DNA from: Burkholderiales bacterium
Lineage (GTDB): Bacteria; Pseudomonadota; Gammaproteobacteria; Burkholderiales; WYBJ01
Length of the DNA: 64,000 nt
Direction of reading: 5' to 3'
Assembly: GCA_022841915.1 (NCBI GenBank)
Contig: JALHQN010000002.1
Coordinates: 402,724-466,723 of the forward strand
The position numbers and the translations under genes were made by a program. Below, piece after piece: positions 8,744 to 17,976 of this stretch (position 1 is its first letter; each line of letters begins with the position of its first letter). The notes under the pieces were generated by a model. The model saw only the letters and a list, made by a program, of their open reading frames with translations. It was not told the DNA's origin and searched no databases.

Positions 8744-9630
8744 CACTTCGGGAGCGACTCGATCTCTACGAGCGGCTGGTGCGGCTGGACAAGCCCATCG
8801 GCATTCTGCTCTTGCTGTGGCCCACGTTATGGGGACTCTGGCTCTCATCGTATGGATCGCCGAACATCGCGGTGGTTGTCGTGTTCGTGCTCGGCGTGGC
8901 GCTGATGCGCTCGGCCGGATGCGTGGTGAACGATCTTGCCGACCGCGATTTCGATCCGCAGGTGGAGCGCACCAAAAACCGCCCCTTGGCCACGCGTGCG
9001 GTTTCGGTGGGCGAGGCCATCGCCCTGGCGGCGGCGCTTGCGGCATTGGCCTTCCTGCTCGTGCTGCAGTTGAACGCGCTCACGATCCAGCTCTCGTTCG
9101 TGGCCCTTGCACTCGCGGTGATCTATCCGTTCATGAAGCGCTTTTTCTGGCTGCCGCAGGCTTGGCTGGGCTTGTCGTTCGGCTTCGGCATCCCGATGGC
9201 TTTCGCGGCCCATCAGAACGGCATCCCGCCGGCGGCATGGTGGTTCTACGCCGCGCATGTTTTCTGGACGATCGCCTATGACACGCAGTACGCCATGGTC
9301 GATCGCGACGACGATCGGCGCATCGGCATGAAGACGTCGGCCATCCTGTTCGGACGCTTCGATGTGGCACTGACCATGGTTTGCCATGCGTTGTTTCTCG
9401 GCGGCATGGCGCTGATCGGCTATCTCGTCAATCTGGGCGCCGCTTACTTTCTTGGCATCGCCGTGGCGAGCGTCTTGGCTGGGTCCCAGTACCTCATGAT
9501 CCGGACGCGAACGCGCGAGGGTTGCTTCAAGGCTTTTCTGCACAACAACTGGATCGGCGCGGCGATCTTCGTCGGCATCCTCCTCGATTTCTGGCTGCGC
9601 ATACCCATGCCATGGATCGAGCTTTCTTGA
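8731..9630 (+). CDS. ubiA: 4-hydroxybenzoate polyprenyltransferase
   Basis: A 299-residue integral membrane prenyltransferase that attaches the polyprenyl tail to 4-hydroxybenzoate. The two Asp-rich Mg-diphosphate motifs are present: NDLADRDFD after the second helix and the later DTQYAMVDRDDD. Around eight hydrophobic helices follow one another (for example GILLLLWPTLWGLWL and VVVVFVLGVALMRSAG). The start ATG 8731 (MQIVTLRERLDLYERLVRLD) lies inside the end of ubiC; a GTG at 8740 is a weaker alternative. The open frame further upstream is a shadow of ubiC. ubiD follows 30 bp downstream. Confidence 0.94.
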   Translation: MQIVTLRERLDLYERLVRLDKPIGILLLLWPTLWGLWLSSYGSPNIAVVVVFVLGVALMRSAGCVVNDLADRDFDPQVERTKNRPLATRAVSVGEAIALAAALAALAFLLVLQLNALTIQLSFVALALAVIYPFMKRFFWLPQAWLGLSFGFGIPMAFAAHQNGIPPAAWWFYAAHVFWTIAYDTQYAMVDRDDDRRIGMKTSAILFGRFDVALTMVCHALFLGGMALIGYLVNLGAAYFLGIAVASVLAGSQYLMIRTRTREGCFKAFLHNNWIGAAIFVGILLDFWLRIPMPWIELS

Positions 9631-9660
9631 GATGCGGGCCGCGCCGCCAGGGGAGTCGTG

Positions 9661-11124
9661 ATGGCTTATCGGGATTTGCGTGAGTTCATCGGTCAGCTCG
9701 AGGCCATCGGGGAACTCAAGCGTGTGCAGACCGAGGTGGATCCCTATCTCGAGATGACCGAGCTTTGCGACCGTGTATTGAAGCGGGACGGCCCGGCGCT
9801 CCTGTTCGAGCGCGTCAAGGGGCACGCGATGCCGGTGCTGGGGAACCTCTTCGGGACGCCCCGACGGGTTGCGCTCGGCATGGGCAAGGACGACGTGTCG
9901 GCCCTGCGCGAACTGGGTGAATTGCTCTCGTATCTCAAGGAGCCCGATCCGCCCAAGGGGCTGCGCGACGCCTGGGACAAACTCCCCCTGCTCAAGCAGA
10001 TCGTCTCGATGGCGCCCAAGGTCGTGTCGAACGCGCCGTGCTACGAGAACGTGCTCGAGGGCACCGAGGTCGACCTGGGCCGATTTCCGGTGCAAACCTG
10101 TTGGCCCGGCGACGCCGGGCCGCTCATCACCTGGGGGCTCGTCGTCACGCGCGGGCCGCAACGCAAGCGCCAGAATCTGGGCATCTATCGGATGCAGGTG
10201 ATCGGTCCGAACCGGGTGATCGTGCGCTGGCTGGCGCATCGCGGCGGCGCGCTCGATTATCGCGACCACACCTTGGCGCATCCGGATGCGCCGTTCCCGG
10301 TCGCTGTCGCGCTGGGCGCGGATCCTGCCACCATCCTGGGGGCCGTCACGCCGGTGCCCGATGCGCTGTCCGAGTATCAGTTCGCAGGCCTTCTGCGCGG
10401 TGCGAGGACGGAGCTCACACAATGCAGGCACGCGGATCTCCAGGTGCCCGCGCGCGCGGAGATCGTCTTCGAGGGAATGATCCACCCGAACGATACGGCG
10501 CTCGAAGGGCCCTTCGGCGACCACACCGGCTATTACAACGAGCAGGATCGCTTTCCGGTCTTGACGATCGATCGCATCGGCATGCGACGCGATGCGATCT
10601 ATCACTCTACTTACACGGGCAAGCCGCCCGACGAACCGGCCGTGCTCGGCATGGCGCTCAACGAAGTGTTCGTGCCATTGCTGCGCAAGCAGTTTCCCGA
10701 GATCGTCGATTTCCACCTGCCGCCCGAAGGTTGCTCGTACCGCATGTCGGTGGTGAGCATCCGCAAGCAGTACGCCGGTCATGCCAAGCGGGTGATGTTC
10801 GGCATTTGGAGCTTTCTGCGCCAGTTCATGTACACGAAGTTCATCATCGTGACCGACGACGACGTGAACGTGCGCGACTGGAAGGACGTCATCTGGGCGC
10901 TCACCACCCGCGTGGATCCGCGTCGCGACACCTTTTTCGCCGATGCGACGCCAATCGATTATCTGGATTTTGCCAGCCCGGTGGCAGGGCTCGGCTCCAA
11001 GATGGGCATCGATGCCACCAACAAGTGGCCCGGTGAAACCGACCGCAAGTGGGGCACGACCATCGCGATGGATGCCGCGGTGAAGGCCCGGGTCGACGGC
11101 TTGATGCGCGAGATCGGGTTGTAG
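9661..11124 (+). CDS. ubiD: 4-hydroxy-3-polyprenylbenzoate decarboxylase
   Basis: A 487-residue UbiD that uses prenylated FMN (made by UbiX, not in this window) to decarboxylate 3-polyprenyl-4-hydroxybenzoate in ubiquinone synthesis. Seen in the sequence: [20 protein letters not shown] start, the cofactor/metal region [20 protein letters not shown], and the E-x-P-x-G-D-H segment ([13 protein letters not shown]) that supplies catalytic Glu residues. The C-terminal signature [15 protein letters not shown] is typical of the ubiquinone-pathway subgroup. Start chosen at ATG 9661 with AGGGGAG at 9649-9655; GTG 9658 is possible. It completes a recG-ubiC-ubiA-ubiD block. Confidence 0.95.
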   Translation: MAYRDLREFIGQLEAIGELKRVQTEVDPYLEMTELCDRVLKRDGPALLFERVKGHAMPVLGNLFGTPRRVALGMGKDDVSALRELGELLSYLKEPDPPKGLRDAWDKLPLLKQIVSMAPKVVSNAPCYENVLEGTEVDLGRFPVQTCWPGDAGPLITWGLVVTRGPQRKRQNLGIYRMQVIGPNRVIVRWLAHRGGALDYRDHTLAHPDAPFPVAVALGADPATILGAVTPVPDALSEYQFAGLLRGARTELTQCRHADLQVPARAEIVFEGMIHPNDTALEGPFGDHTGYYNEQDRFPVLTIDRIGMRRDAIYHSTYTGKPPDEPAVLGMALNEVFVPLLRKQFPEIVDFHLPPEGCSYRMSVVSIRKQYAGHAKRVMFGIWSFLRQFMYTKFIIVTDDDVNVRDWKDVIWALTTRVDPRRDTFFADATPIDYLDFASPVAGLGSKMGIDATNKWPGETDRKWGTTIAMDAAVKARVDGLMREIGL

Positions 11125-11158
11125 GGGCGCTTGGGTCGGCCGGGGGTGCTCGGCCCGG

Positions 11159-12646
11159 TTACTCGACGATGGCGGGCCCCGCATCCTTCTCTTCAAGCAG
11201 CGGAGGCAGGCTACCGCCGCGACTGTGGGTCCAGTGCAGGAGCCGGTCGAACACGACATGCGCGTTGGCGTTGTGCACTTTGGGATGGTTGATCATGCAC
11301 ACGACGATCCAGCGCCGCGCCTGGGCGTCGACCACGTAGCCGGCCATCGCGCGCACACCGTTGATCGTGCCGCCCTTGATGTGCGCGTGCCCGGCGTAGG
11401 GCAGGTGCCGGCCACGCCGGCGCAGCGTGCCGTCGACACCGACCACCGGCATCGATGACATGAACTCCGGCATGACGGGGCTGCGCCAGGCGGCTCGCAG
11501 CATGGCGGTGAGGCTGCGCGCGCTGACGCGCTCGATGCGCGACAAGCCCGAGCCGTTCTCGATCACCAGCTCGGGCAGATCGAGACGCTTCTGGGCGAGC
11601 CACTGGCGCAGCGCGCGATCGGATTTCTCCGGCGTGGCCGGCGCGCCGAATGCCGATACCCCCAGTGCGAGATAGAGCTGCCGGGCCATGGTGTTGTTGC
11701 TGAACTTGTTGATGTCGCGCACCAGTTCGGCCAGCGGCGCGGACTGCTGACTGCTGATCGGGCGCGCGTTGAGCGGTGCCGTGCCCTCGCGCACGCTGCC
11801 GGTGAAGCGCCCGCCGAGTTCGGTCCAGAGCCGCCGGAACACACCGCCCGTATAGGCCTGCGGGGCGAGGATGCTGTAGTGGCGCGTCTGTTCGCCGCAC
11901 TGCGCCGACATCTGGCCGCTGAAGACCAGTTGGGCCGATGTCTGGTCGGCGCGGATCTCGGGTCGCATGCGCGCGCGCCAGTCCGGACAGGCGGCGTTGT
12001 CCAGGACGATGTTGTTGACGATGGCGACTTCGGTCAGGTTGGGCTCGGTCACGATCTGCACCCGCCTGTTCTCCAGGTCGGGGATGAAGGTGACGCGCAC
12101 GGCCTTGAAGTTCACCAGCAGGGCATCGGGCAGGGTGTTGTAGACCTGGTTCGGTTCGTTGTCGAAGCGCCCCGGGTCGCCCGCCTCGAAACCGTAATGG
12201 CTGCGATCGAGCACCAGATCGCCCCGAATCTCGCGTATGCCGCGAGCGTGAATCCCGCGCAGAAACATCCAGAAGTCTTCCAGCGTGAGCTTCGGAGCGC
12301 CCTGGCCGCGGATGAGCAGATCGCCTTCGAGCGTGCCGTTGCGCACCGTGCCCAGAGCGAATGCATCCGTGCTCCAGGTGAACGCGGGGCCGAGCATCTC
12401 CAACCCTGCGTAAGTGGTGACGAGTTTCATCACCGAAGCCGGATTCATCGGCCGCTCGGCGTTGATCGAGAGCACCGGGTGCTCTGCGCCGACCTCCTGC
12501 ACCATGAAGGAAGCACTCTCGAGCGGGATACCGCCGGCCTTGAGCGCCTGCTCCAGGCCGTGGGGCAGGCGCTCGGCCGCCCAGAGATGGGTCGTCGCCA
12601 GCAGCGACAGCATCACGACTGCGATCAGGCGCTGTGTTCGATGCAT
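11159..12646 (-). CDS. dacB: D-alanyl-D-alanine carboxypeptidase/endopeptidase (PBP4 family)
   Basis: A 495-residue exported penicillin-binding protein 4 that trims or cleaves peptidoglycan crosslinks. A signal peptide is visible (LIAVVMLSLLATTHLWAAE). The active-site motifs are S-V-M-K at residues 71-74 (nucleophile Ser71, Lys74) and S-N-N at 316-318. The third motif reads K-G-G at 424-426, where the family usually has K-T-G. The large domain inserted between motifs one and two is of the usual length. Start ATG 12646 overlaps the 3' end of bioA by 22 bp, so it is transcribed with bioA. It converges on ubiD with 34 bp between them. Confidence 0.9.
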   Translation of the reverse strand: MHRTQRLIAVVMLSLLATTHLWAAERLPHGLEQALKAGGIPLESASFMVQEVGAEHPVLSINAERPMNPASVMKLVTTYAGLEMLGPAFTWSTDAFALGTVRNGTLEGDLLIRGQGAPKLTLEDFWMFLRGIHARGIREIRGDLVLDRSHYGFEAGDPGRFDNEPNQVYNTLPDALLVNFKAVRVTFIPDLENRRVQIVTEPNLTEVAIVNNIVLDNAACPDWRARMRPEIRADQTSAQLVFSGQMSAQCGEQTRHYSILAPQAYTGGVFRRLWTELGGRFTGSVREGTAPLNARPISSQQSAPLAELVRDINKFSNNTMARQLYLALGVSAFGAPATPEKSDRALRQWLAQKRLDLPELVIENGSGLSRIERVSARSLTAMLRAAWRSPVMPEFMSSMPVVGVDGTLRRRGRHLPYAGHAHIKGGTINGVRAMAGYVVDAQARRWIVVCMINHPKVHNANAHVVFDRLLHWTHSRGGSLPPLLEEKDAGPAIVE

Positions 12647-13941
12647 TCGATCGTCCGCTCCAACAGCATGCGCCATTCGTCGTCCTCGATCACATAGGGC
12701 GGCATGAAGTAAATCGTGTTGCCGATCGGGCGCAGCAGCAACTCGCGCTGCAGTGCGTGCCGGTAGAAGTCACGGGCGAATAGAGGATTCTGCGTCGAGA
12801 CTTCGAATGCCCAGATCATGCCTTGATTGCGAAAGTCCTGCACGCGCGGATGGGCCGCGAGCACGCCGGCCATCGCGCTGAAGCGCTCCGATTTCGTCCG
12901 ATTGGCCGCGATGACCTGGTCTTGCTCGAAGATGTCCAGCGTTGCCAGCGCGGCGCGGCAGGCGAGCGCGTTGCCGGTATACGAGTGGGAATGCAGAAAG
13001 CCGCGCGTGACCTCGTCGTGGTAGAACGCCTCGTACACAGCGTCGGTGCTCAAGACCACCGAGAGCGGCAGATAGCCGCCGGTGATGGCTTTCGACAGGC
13101 AAAGCAGGTCAGGTGCGATGCCCGCGTGTTCGCACGCGAACAAGGCACCCGTGCGGCCGAAGCCCGTCATGATCTCGTCGGCGATCAGAAGCACGTCGTA
13201 GCGCGTGCAAAGCTCGCGAGCCCGCTGCAGATAGGCTCGGTCGTACATGCCCATCCCGCATGCGCCCTGGACCAGCGGCTCCACGATGAGCGATGCGGTG
13301 CTTTCGTGGTGCGAGGCCAGATGGCGCTCGAGTGCGTCGGCGCACGCCAATGCGTGTGCCTGGGCGGTGCTGCCCGGGAGGCGCAGGCGCCAGTCCGGGC
13401 TGGGGACCTGAACCGATGCGCGCAGCAGCGGTGCATAGGTGTCCTTGAAGAGTGCCACATCGGTGACCGACAACGCGCCGAGCGTCTCGCCGTGATAGCT
13501 CTGCTGCAAGCTGATGAAGCCGGTCTTCTGCGCCTTGCCGCGATTGCGCCAGTAGTGAAAGCTCATCTTGAGCGCGATTTCGGTGGCGGACGCACCGTCC
13601 GAGCCGTAGAAGCAGTGCCCCAGGCTGCCGGGAGCGAGTTGTCCCAGGCGTTCGGATAGCCGTACCACGGGCTCGTGCGTGCAGCCGGCAAGAATGGCGT
13701 GCTCCAGGCGGCCCAGCTGATCGACGAGGGCAGCGTTGATGCGCGTATTGGCGTGGCCGAAGATATTGACCCACCAGGAACTCACCGCATCGAGGTAGCG
13801 CCGCCCGTCGAAGTCGTAGAGCCAGACGCCTTGGCCGCGCTCGATGGGCACGAGGGGCTGCTGTTCGTGAACCTTCATCTGCGTGCAGGGATGCCACACT
13901 GCGCGCAGGCTGCGTTCCAAGAGGGCGTTGTTGTCAATCAT
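12625..13941 (-). CDS. bioA: Adenosylmethionine-8-amino-7-oxononanoate aminotransferase
   Basis: A 438-residue class III PLP aminotransferase that makes 7,8-diaminopelargonate in biotin synthesis, using S-adenosylmethionine as amino donor. Hallmarks are HPCTQMKVHEQQPLVPIERG near the N-terminus, AVSSWWVNIFGHANTRIN, the PLP-contacting FYGSDGASATEIALKM, the IADEIMTGFGRTG segment with the PLP-binding Asp, and LSKAITGGYLPLS with the Schiff-base Lys. Start placed at ATG 13941 (MIDNNALLERSL), giving the family length (~430); the frame continues upstream to 14052 but that N-terminus is not BioA-like. No other bio gene is nearby. Confidence 0.94.
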   Translation of the reverse strand: MIDNNALLERSLRAVWHPCTQMKVHEQQPLVPIERGQGVWLYDFDGRRYLDAVSSWWVNIFGHANTRINAALVDQLGRLEHAILAGCTHEPVVRLSERLGQLAPGSLGHCFYGSDGASATEIALKMSFHYWRNRGKAQKTGFISLQQSYHGETLGALSVTDVALFKDTYAPLLRASVQVPSPDWRLRLPGSTAQAHALACADALERHLASHHESTASLIVEPLVQGACGMGMYDRAYLQRARELCTRYDVLLIADEIMTGFGRTGALFACEHAGIAPDLLCLSKAITGGYLPLSVVLSTDAVYEAFYHDEVTRGFLHSHSYTGNALACRAALATLDIFEQDQVIAANRTKSERFSAMAGVLAAHPRVQDFRNQGMIWAFEVSTQNPLFARDFYRHALQRELLLRPIGNTIYFMPPYVIEDDEWRMLLERTIECIEHSA

Positions 13942-14067
13942 GCAAGGTGGCTGCCAACACTTCTTCGAAAAGTCGACGCACAATGGCGCGGCGCCGGCGT
14001 GTGGATCGGTGGCATTGTAATTGCTCCACACAACGCGCGGTTTGGTCTTCATGGAGCGCGAAGGTCG

Positions 14068-14700
14068 ATGGAACTACTCGAATGCATCCACGAACAGGTT
14101 TCCGGCAATCGACTGCCCTTGATCGGCATCGCGGTGGCAGCCGTCAGTTGTCCGGACACACCCATCATACTCACCCTGCACTGGCATGGCTTCGTGCAGG
14201 ATCTCAAGGCGGGACACGACGAGAACGAGGCTGCTGCTCTTGCGCCGGTGCCCAGTACATCGCTGCAGGTCAATGCACGATGGAACGAGCTGGCCGAGCT
14301 GGAGTCGGCAACGCTCGAGGCGGGCTGGGAACTGGGTGCCTGGGACGTCGTGCGTGCGCAGCGTCCGCCATGCCTGCGTCCCGGAGCGCAGGCGCGCGAA
14401 GCGCTCGAGTGCCTGCAGGCTTTCGGCCAATGCCCGCTACCGTATCAGGGCAACGAACTCGTCGTCTCGGATGCGCCCGATGTCGACGAACTGATCAAGC
14501 TCGCTGCGCACTCGGGGTACGTATCCTGGCAATTTCGTCCGGTGTTCAACGGCCTTTGGGTCGACGTTCACGACGATGTCACGCTCAACGCCGACGGTAA
14601 GCGTGCTCCGCAGTGTCCGCTCGTGCCTCGGCCGACCCAAGGCGAGGGGTCTCAGCGTACCGTCTACACATTCGGGGAGCGTGCTCGGCACGACGACTGA
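14068..14700 (+). CDS. Hypothetical protein
   Basis: A 210-residue protein, divergent from bioA. I do not recognise a family. It has no signal peptide or membrane helix, is acidic in the middle (EAALAPVPSTSLQVNARWNE) and ends in a polar, probably disordered tail (PRPTQGEGSQRTVYTFGERA). The start at ATG 14068 (MELLECIHEQVSGNRL) has GAAGG just upstream at short spacing and overlaps no neighbour. The coding character is supported by its regular amino-acid composition compared with the opposite-strand shadow, but this is the least certain of the full-length genes in this part. Confidence 0.55.
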   Translation: MELLECIHEQVSGNRLPLIGIAVAAVSCPDTPIILTLHWHGFVQDLKAGHDENEAAALAPVPSTSLQVNARWNELAELESATLEAGWELGAWDVVRAQRPPCLRPGAQAREALECLQAFGQCPLPYQGNELVVSDAPDVDELIKLAAHSGYVSWQFRPVFNGLWVDVHDDVTLNADGKRAPQCPLVPRPTQGEGSQRTVYTFGERARHDD

Positions 14701-14769
14701 GCTGCCGTTCTGGCCACAGACGATCCGCCCGACCCGGCATGGCTCACGCCTGGCAATCCCGGCGGCGCT

Positions 14770-15756
14770 TCAGTCGAGCTTGGCACCGCTCGCGCGCACC
14801 AGTGCGCCCATCTTCTCGCTTTCGCTTTTCTGCCAGGCGGCGAAATCCCGCGTGCCGCGCGCCGTGACCTCCATGTAGTTGCGAGCGTAGGCTTCCTTCA
14901 GCGCCGGTGTGAGCAGGATGCGTTGGAGGTCGGCATTGAGTTTCTCGACGATGTCTGCCGGCGTCTTTCGGGGTGCGAGCAGGCCCGAACCGACGGTGAT
15001 TTCAAAACCGGGCAGACCGGATTCGGCCACGGTGGGCAGCGTCGGCGCCCAGGCCTGGCGGTTGTCCGACGTCACCGCAAGAGCGCGCAAACGTCCGCTC
15101 AGGACCAGCGGCATGACGACGACCGGTTGATGGAAGGCGAGGTCGAGTTGCCCGCCCATCAGATCCATGGTCATCTGCGGGCTCGACTTGTAGGGCACGT
15201 GCAGGTACTGCACGCCGGTCATCGAGCGGAACAACTCTGCGCTCAGGTGCTGCGAGGTGCCGTTGCCGCCCGAACCGTAACGCAGGTCTCCGGGGCGCCG
15301 CTTCGCCAGATCGATCAGTTCGCGCGCGGTCTTTGCGGGCACGGAAGGATGGACGGCCAGTACATTGGCAAGCTTCGAGAATTGCGTGACGAATGCGAAG
15401 TCGCGCACGATATCGTAGTTGAGCTTGGAGAACAGGTGCATGTTGATCGTGAGCGGGCCGATGGACGCATAGAACAACGTGTAGCCGTCGGGAGTGGCGT
15501 TGGCCACGCGCTCAGCGGCGATATTGCTGCTCGCGCCCGCGAGATTCTCGATCAAGACTTGTTGTTTCCATTCCGCAGGCAGGCGCTCGGCCACGAGTCG
15601 GATCTGCACATCCGGCGAAGTGCCCGGGCCGTTGCCCACGATGATGCGCACGGGTTTGGTTGGAAAGGCCTGGGCGCTCGCTTCGAATGCTGAAAAGACT
15701 GCTGCAGTGCTCAAGGCGCAAGCGTAACCGCTGCGCAGCCACCATGCCGATCTCAT
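14770..15756 (-). CDS. Tripartite tricarboxylate transporter-type substrate-binding protein (Bug family)
   Basis: A 328-residue periplasmic receptor with a cleavable signal (ACALSTAAVFSAFEASAQA) followed by the Bug-family start FPTKPVRIIVGNGPGTSPDV. Further hallmarks are ANATPDGYTLFYAS, LRYGSGGNGTSQHLSAELF and LHVPYKSSPQMTMDLMGGQ. These proteins bind carboxylates or aromatic acids through the conserved PDGYTL and Y-x-G/P loops. No TctA/TctB membrane genes are nearby, as is typical for the expanded Bug families of betaproteobacteria. The start ATG 15756 follows a strong GGGAGGAGGG site. Ligand unknown. Confidence 0.9.
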   Translation of the reverse strand: MRSAWWLRSGYACALSTAAVFSAFEASAQAFPTKPVRIIVGNGPGTSPDVQIRLVAERLPAEWKQQVLIENLAGASSNIAAERVANATPDGYTLFYASIGPLTINMHLFSKLNYDIVRDFAFVTQFSKLANVLAVHPSVPAKTARELIDLAKRRPGDLRYGSGGNGTSQHLSAELFRSMTGVQYLHVPYKSSPQMTMDLMGGQLDLAFHQPVVVMPLVLSGRLRALAVTSDNRQAWAPTLPTVAESGLPGFEITVGSGLLAPRKTPADIVEKLNADLQRILLTPALKEAYARNYMEVTARGTRDFAAWQKSESEKMGALVRASGAKLD

Positions 15757-15870
15757 GCTCGAACCCTCCTCCCGGGTAGGTATGCGCATGCTACCCCTTT
15801 TCCTGCGACATGCAATGCGCTTCGATCCCGGCCTCGTTCATGAGAGCGAGACCGGCCACGGGATCCGGAG

Positions 15871-16833
15871 TCAGCCGCGCTCAGCCAGGCCGGCCACGAT
15901 CAGCAAGAGTTTTGCCACGTCGAACGGCTTCGCCAGATGCGCTTGATATCCCGCGAGCATGACTTGCTTTCGATCTTCGGCGCGAGCGAAGGCCGTGAGC
16001 GCCAATGCGGGCAGGCGGCGACCCTTGGGCTCGCCGGCGCGCAGCCGCCTGATCAACTGATCATCGTCCGTGTTCGGCATGCCGACGTCGCTGATGAGCA
16101 CATCCGGCGTACTGATCGCAAGTATGCGCAAAGCCTCTTCCGCGGATACGGTCGAGATCACGCTGGGCCCTTGCGCTCCAGCACGCGACCGACCGGCTCC
16201 CGGGCGTCCGATTCATCATCTACGACCAGCGCGCGAACGCGATTCGAGCGTCGGCAACATCGCCGCATCGACTGGCGCGGCGGCCAGGTCGCCGTTGATG
16301 CGTTCCGCCTTGCTGTCCCAGATCATGACGTAGCCATTGCGATCGATGATGAATACGACATGATCGTCGACGCCGTCGACCAGCAGCCGGAAGTGCTCTT
16401 CTCTGCGCCGCAGAGACTAATGGTGCTCTCGCTTTTGCGTCAGATCGCGCGTCACCTTGCCGAATCCGCATGGTGAGCCGGATTTGTCCCTGAGCGTGGT
16501 GACCACCACGAGCGCCCAACGAAGCGAGCCGTCGCGCCTGACCCGCCAGCTCTCGTCTTCGAATCGACCGATGCTCGCGGCGACCCTCAGCTGGTGCTCG
16601 GGATACCCACGCTGGGCCGCGTCGATCGGATAGAACGCGGAGAAATGTCGGCCGATGATCTGGTCGGCGGTGTAGCCTTTGATACGTTGAGCGCCGGCAT
16701 TCCAAGTGAGTACATGGCCGGCGGCATCCAGCATGAAAATCGCATAATTGCCGAAGCTCTCCACGAGCAGGCGGCAACGTTCATCCCCTTCAGGGAAGAG
16801 GCTTGCACGGGCGGGGGGCGCTTGCAGCCTCAT
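15871..16833 (-). pseudogene. Decayed PAS-PAS-(kinase lost)-receiver hybrid sensor kinase
   Basis: Reading from 16833 down, an intact PAS domain (CRLLVESFGNYAIFMLDAAG, then NAGAQRIKGYTADQIIGRHF, then WRVRRDGSLRWALVVVTTLR) runs into an in-frame TAG at 16417-16419. Beyond the stop the same frame gives a second PAS start (FRLLVDGVDDHVVFIIDRNG) that breaks off after ERI near 16290. It joins directly to LAAAPVDAAMLPTLE, the kind of linker found just before a receiver domain. A one-base shift near 16242 restores the receiver start (RALVVDDESDARE), and another near 16164 is needed to reach the receiver body (LISDVGMPNTDDD, the ALTAFAR Thr region, KPFD). The histidine-kinase and ATPase domains are missing. 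A stop, two frameshifts and a large deletion make this a pseudogene. Confidence 0.8.
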
Positions 16834-16934
16834 GTCGGTGCGCGGTGGTGGAGGCCGGTGTTGCCGGGCAGCACACGGCGGGCCCGGCTGGCACGGGCGA
16901 GGCAGCCCGGGCGCGAGCGATACGACAGGACGCC

Positions 16935-17966
16935 TCAGTTCGTCGCGATGCCCCGCTCGGCCGCAAGTTCGAGGGTGATTCGGATAATCGCCGCTTCGTA
17001 CGCCTCCAGGAACCGGACGTCTTTGCGGTTGCTGACGCCCAGTTGCTTCATCAGAGCCTCTGCCGAGGGCTTGCGCGCATCCACGAGGCGGAAGAATTCC
17101 ACCGTACCGGCGAGATCCGTCCCCAAGGCATCGATAACCCGCTCGAGCAGAGGATAGTGGCGGCTGTAGGTCATGTAGTTCGCGAGGCCCAGGTTGTTCA
17201 ACTGGCCGCGCGGGAAGTTCAGAGCTTGCTCCGCGCGGGCGAGCAGACGAGCGCGCACCTGCAATAGCGAGTCGTGCGAGATCTCCCCGCGTTCGAAGCG
17301 CCGGTAGAGGGCGGCGATCCGCTCGTAGTGCGTGATCGTGGTTCCGACATGGCGAGACTGAATGCGCGCGTAGCGCTTGATCGCGCGATTCTCCAGGGCG
17401 TACCAGCGGAAGCGCTCACTGCTGAACTGCGCCATGGCGCGGTGGGTCAGGACATCGCAGATGGGCTCCTCGATCCCGTACGGCAGATCGAATTGATCGT
17501 GACAGTCTTCGTGGATCACCAGGTAGATGAAGCGGTCCAGCGTGCCTGCCAGCATCGCTTGGGTGACCGGTGTGCCGATCTCGCCCCAAGCCTCGACATG
17601 GCCGAAGTAGACATCCATGTCAGGCCCGACAGCGCGGCATTCGGTCTCGGTCTTGACCTCGGGCCACTCGATCGCGGCATCCTGATAGGAGTAAGGCAGG
17701 CGCCGATTCGATGCCCGTCCGCAGTACGGGTAGGACACCAGGTCTTCAGCCAGGGAAGCGAAGTTCTTCGTGTCTCGAAATCCCATGCGACGCTCGAAGA
17801 CGCGCAGTTCGTCGACCAGCGAGCGCCACTCCTGCATGACCCCCGGGGGCGTGGGTGCGACGAACTGATTGAGCTGGACGCAACCGGTAACGGCAAGGCC
17901 CGCCAACAGCGCTGTGACGAGCCAACCAAGGCGCGGTCCGAGGAACGAAAAAGGTCTGCGGTTCAT
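16935..17966 (-). CDS. Putative lipoprotein with HExxH-like metal site
   Basis: A 343-residue predicted lipoprotein. The N-terminal signal ends in a lipobox V-T-G-C with Cys29. A possible zinc-peptidase motif HEDCH lies at residues 152-156 within a hydrophobic helix (FIYLVIHEDCHDQF), followed by a Glu pair (GIEEPICD) that could supply the third ligand. The remainder is Arg-rich and helical. I do not recognise the family; a metalloaminopeptidase-like role is inference from the motif only. ATG 17966 lies inside a slightly longer TTG-started frame (17987) and starts 10 bp after the stop of the upstream ABC exporter gene, so the two are probably co-transcribed. Confidence 0.7.
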   Translation of the reverse strand: MNRRPFSFLGPRLGWLVTALLAGLAVTGCVQLNQFVAPTPPGVMQEWRSLVDELRVFERRMGFRDTKNFASLAEDLVSYPYCGRASNRRLPYSYQDAAIEWPEVKTETECRAVGPDMDVYFGHVEAWGEIGTPVTQAMLAGTLDRFIYLVIHEDCHDQFDLPYGIEEPICDVLTHRAMAQFSSERFRWYALENRAIKRYARIQSRHVGTTITHYERIAALYRRFERGEISHDSLLQVRARLLARAEQALNFPRGQLNNLGLANYMTYSRHYPLLERVIDALGTDLAGTVEFFRLVDARKPSAEALMKQLGVSNRKDVRFLEAYEAAIIRITLELAAERGIATN

Positions 17967-17976
17967 CGTGGAAGAA

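Noticed and set aside
8845-11259. 804-codon open frame on the minus strand opposite ubiA and ubiD
   Set aside because: Its protein is Arg/His-rich without any domain and lies exactly antisense to two clear enzymes; it is a third-position GC shadow.
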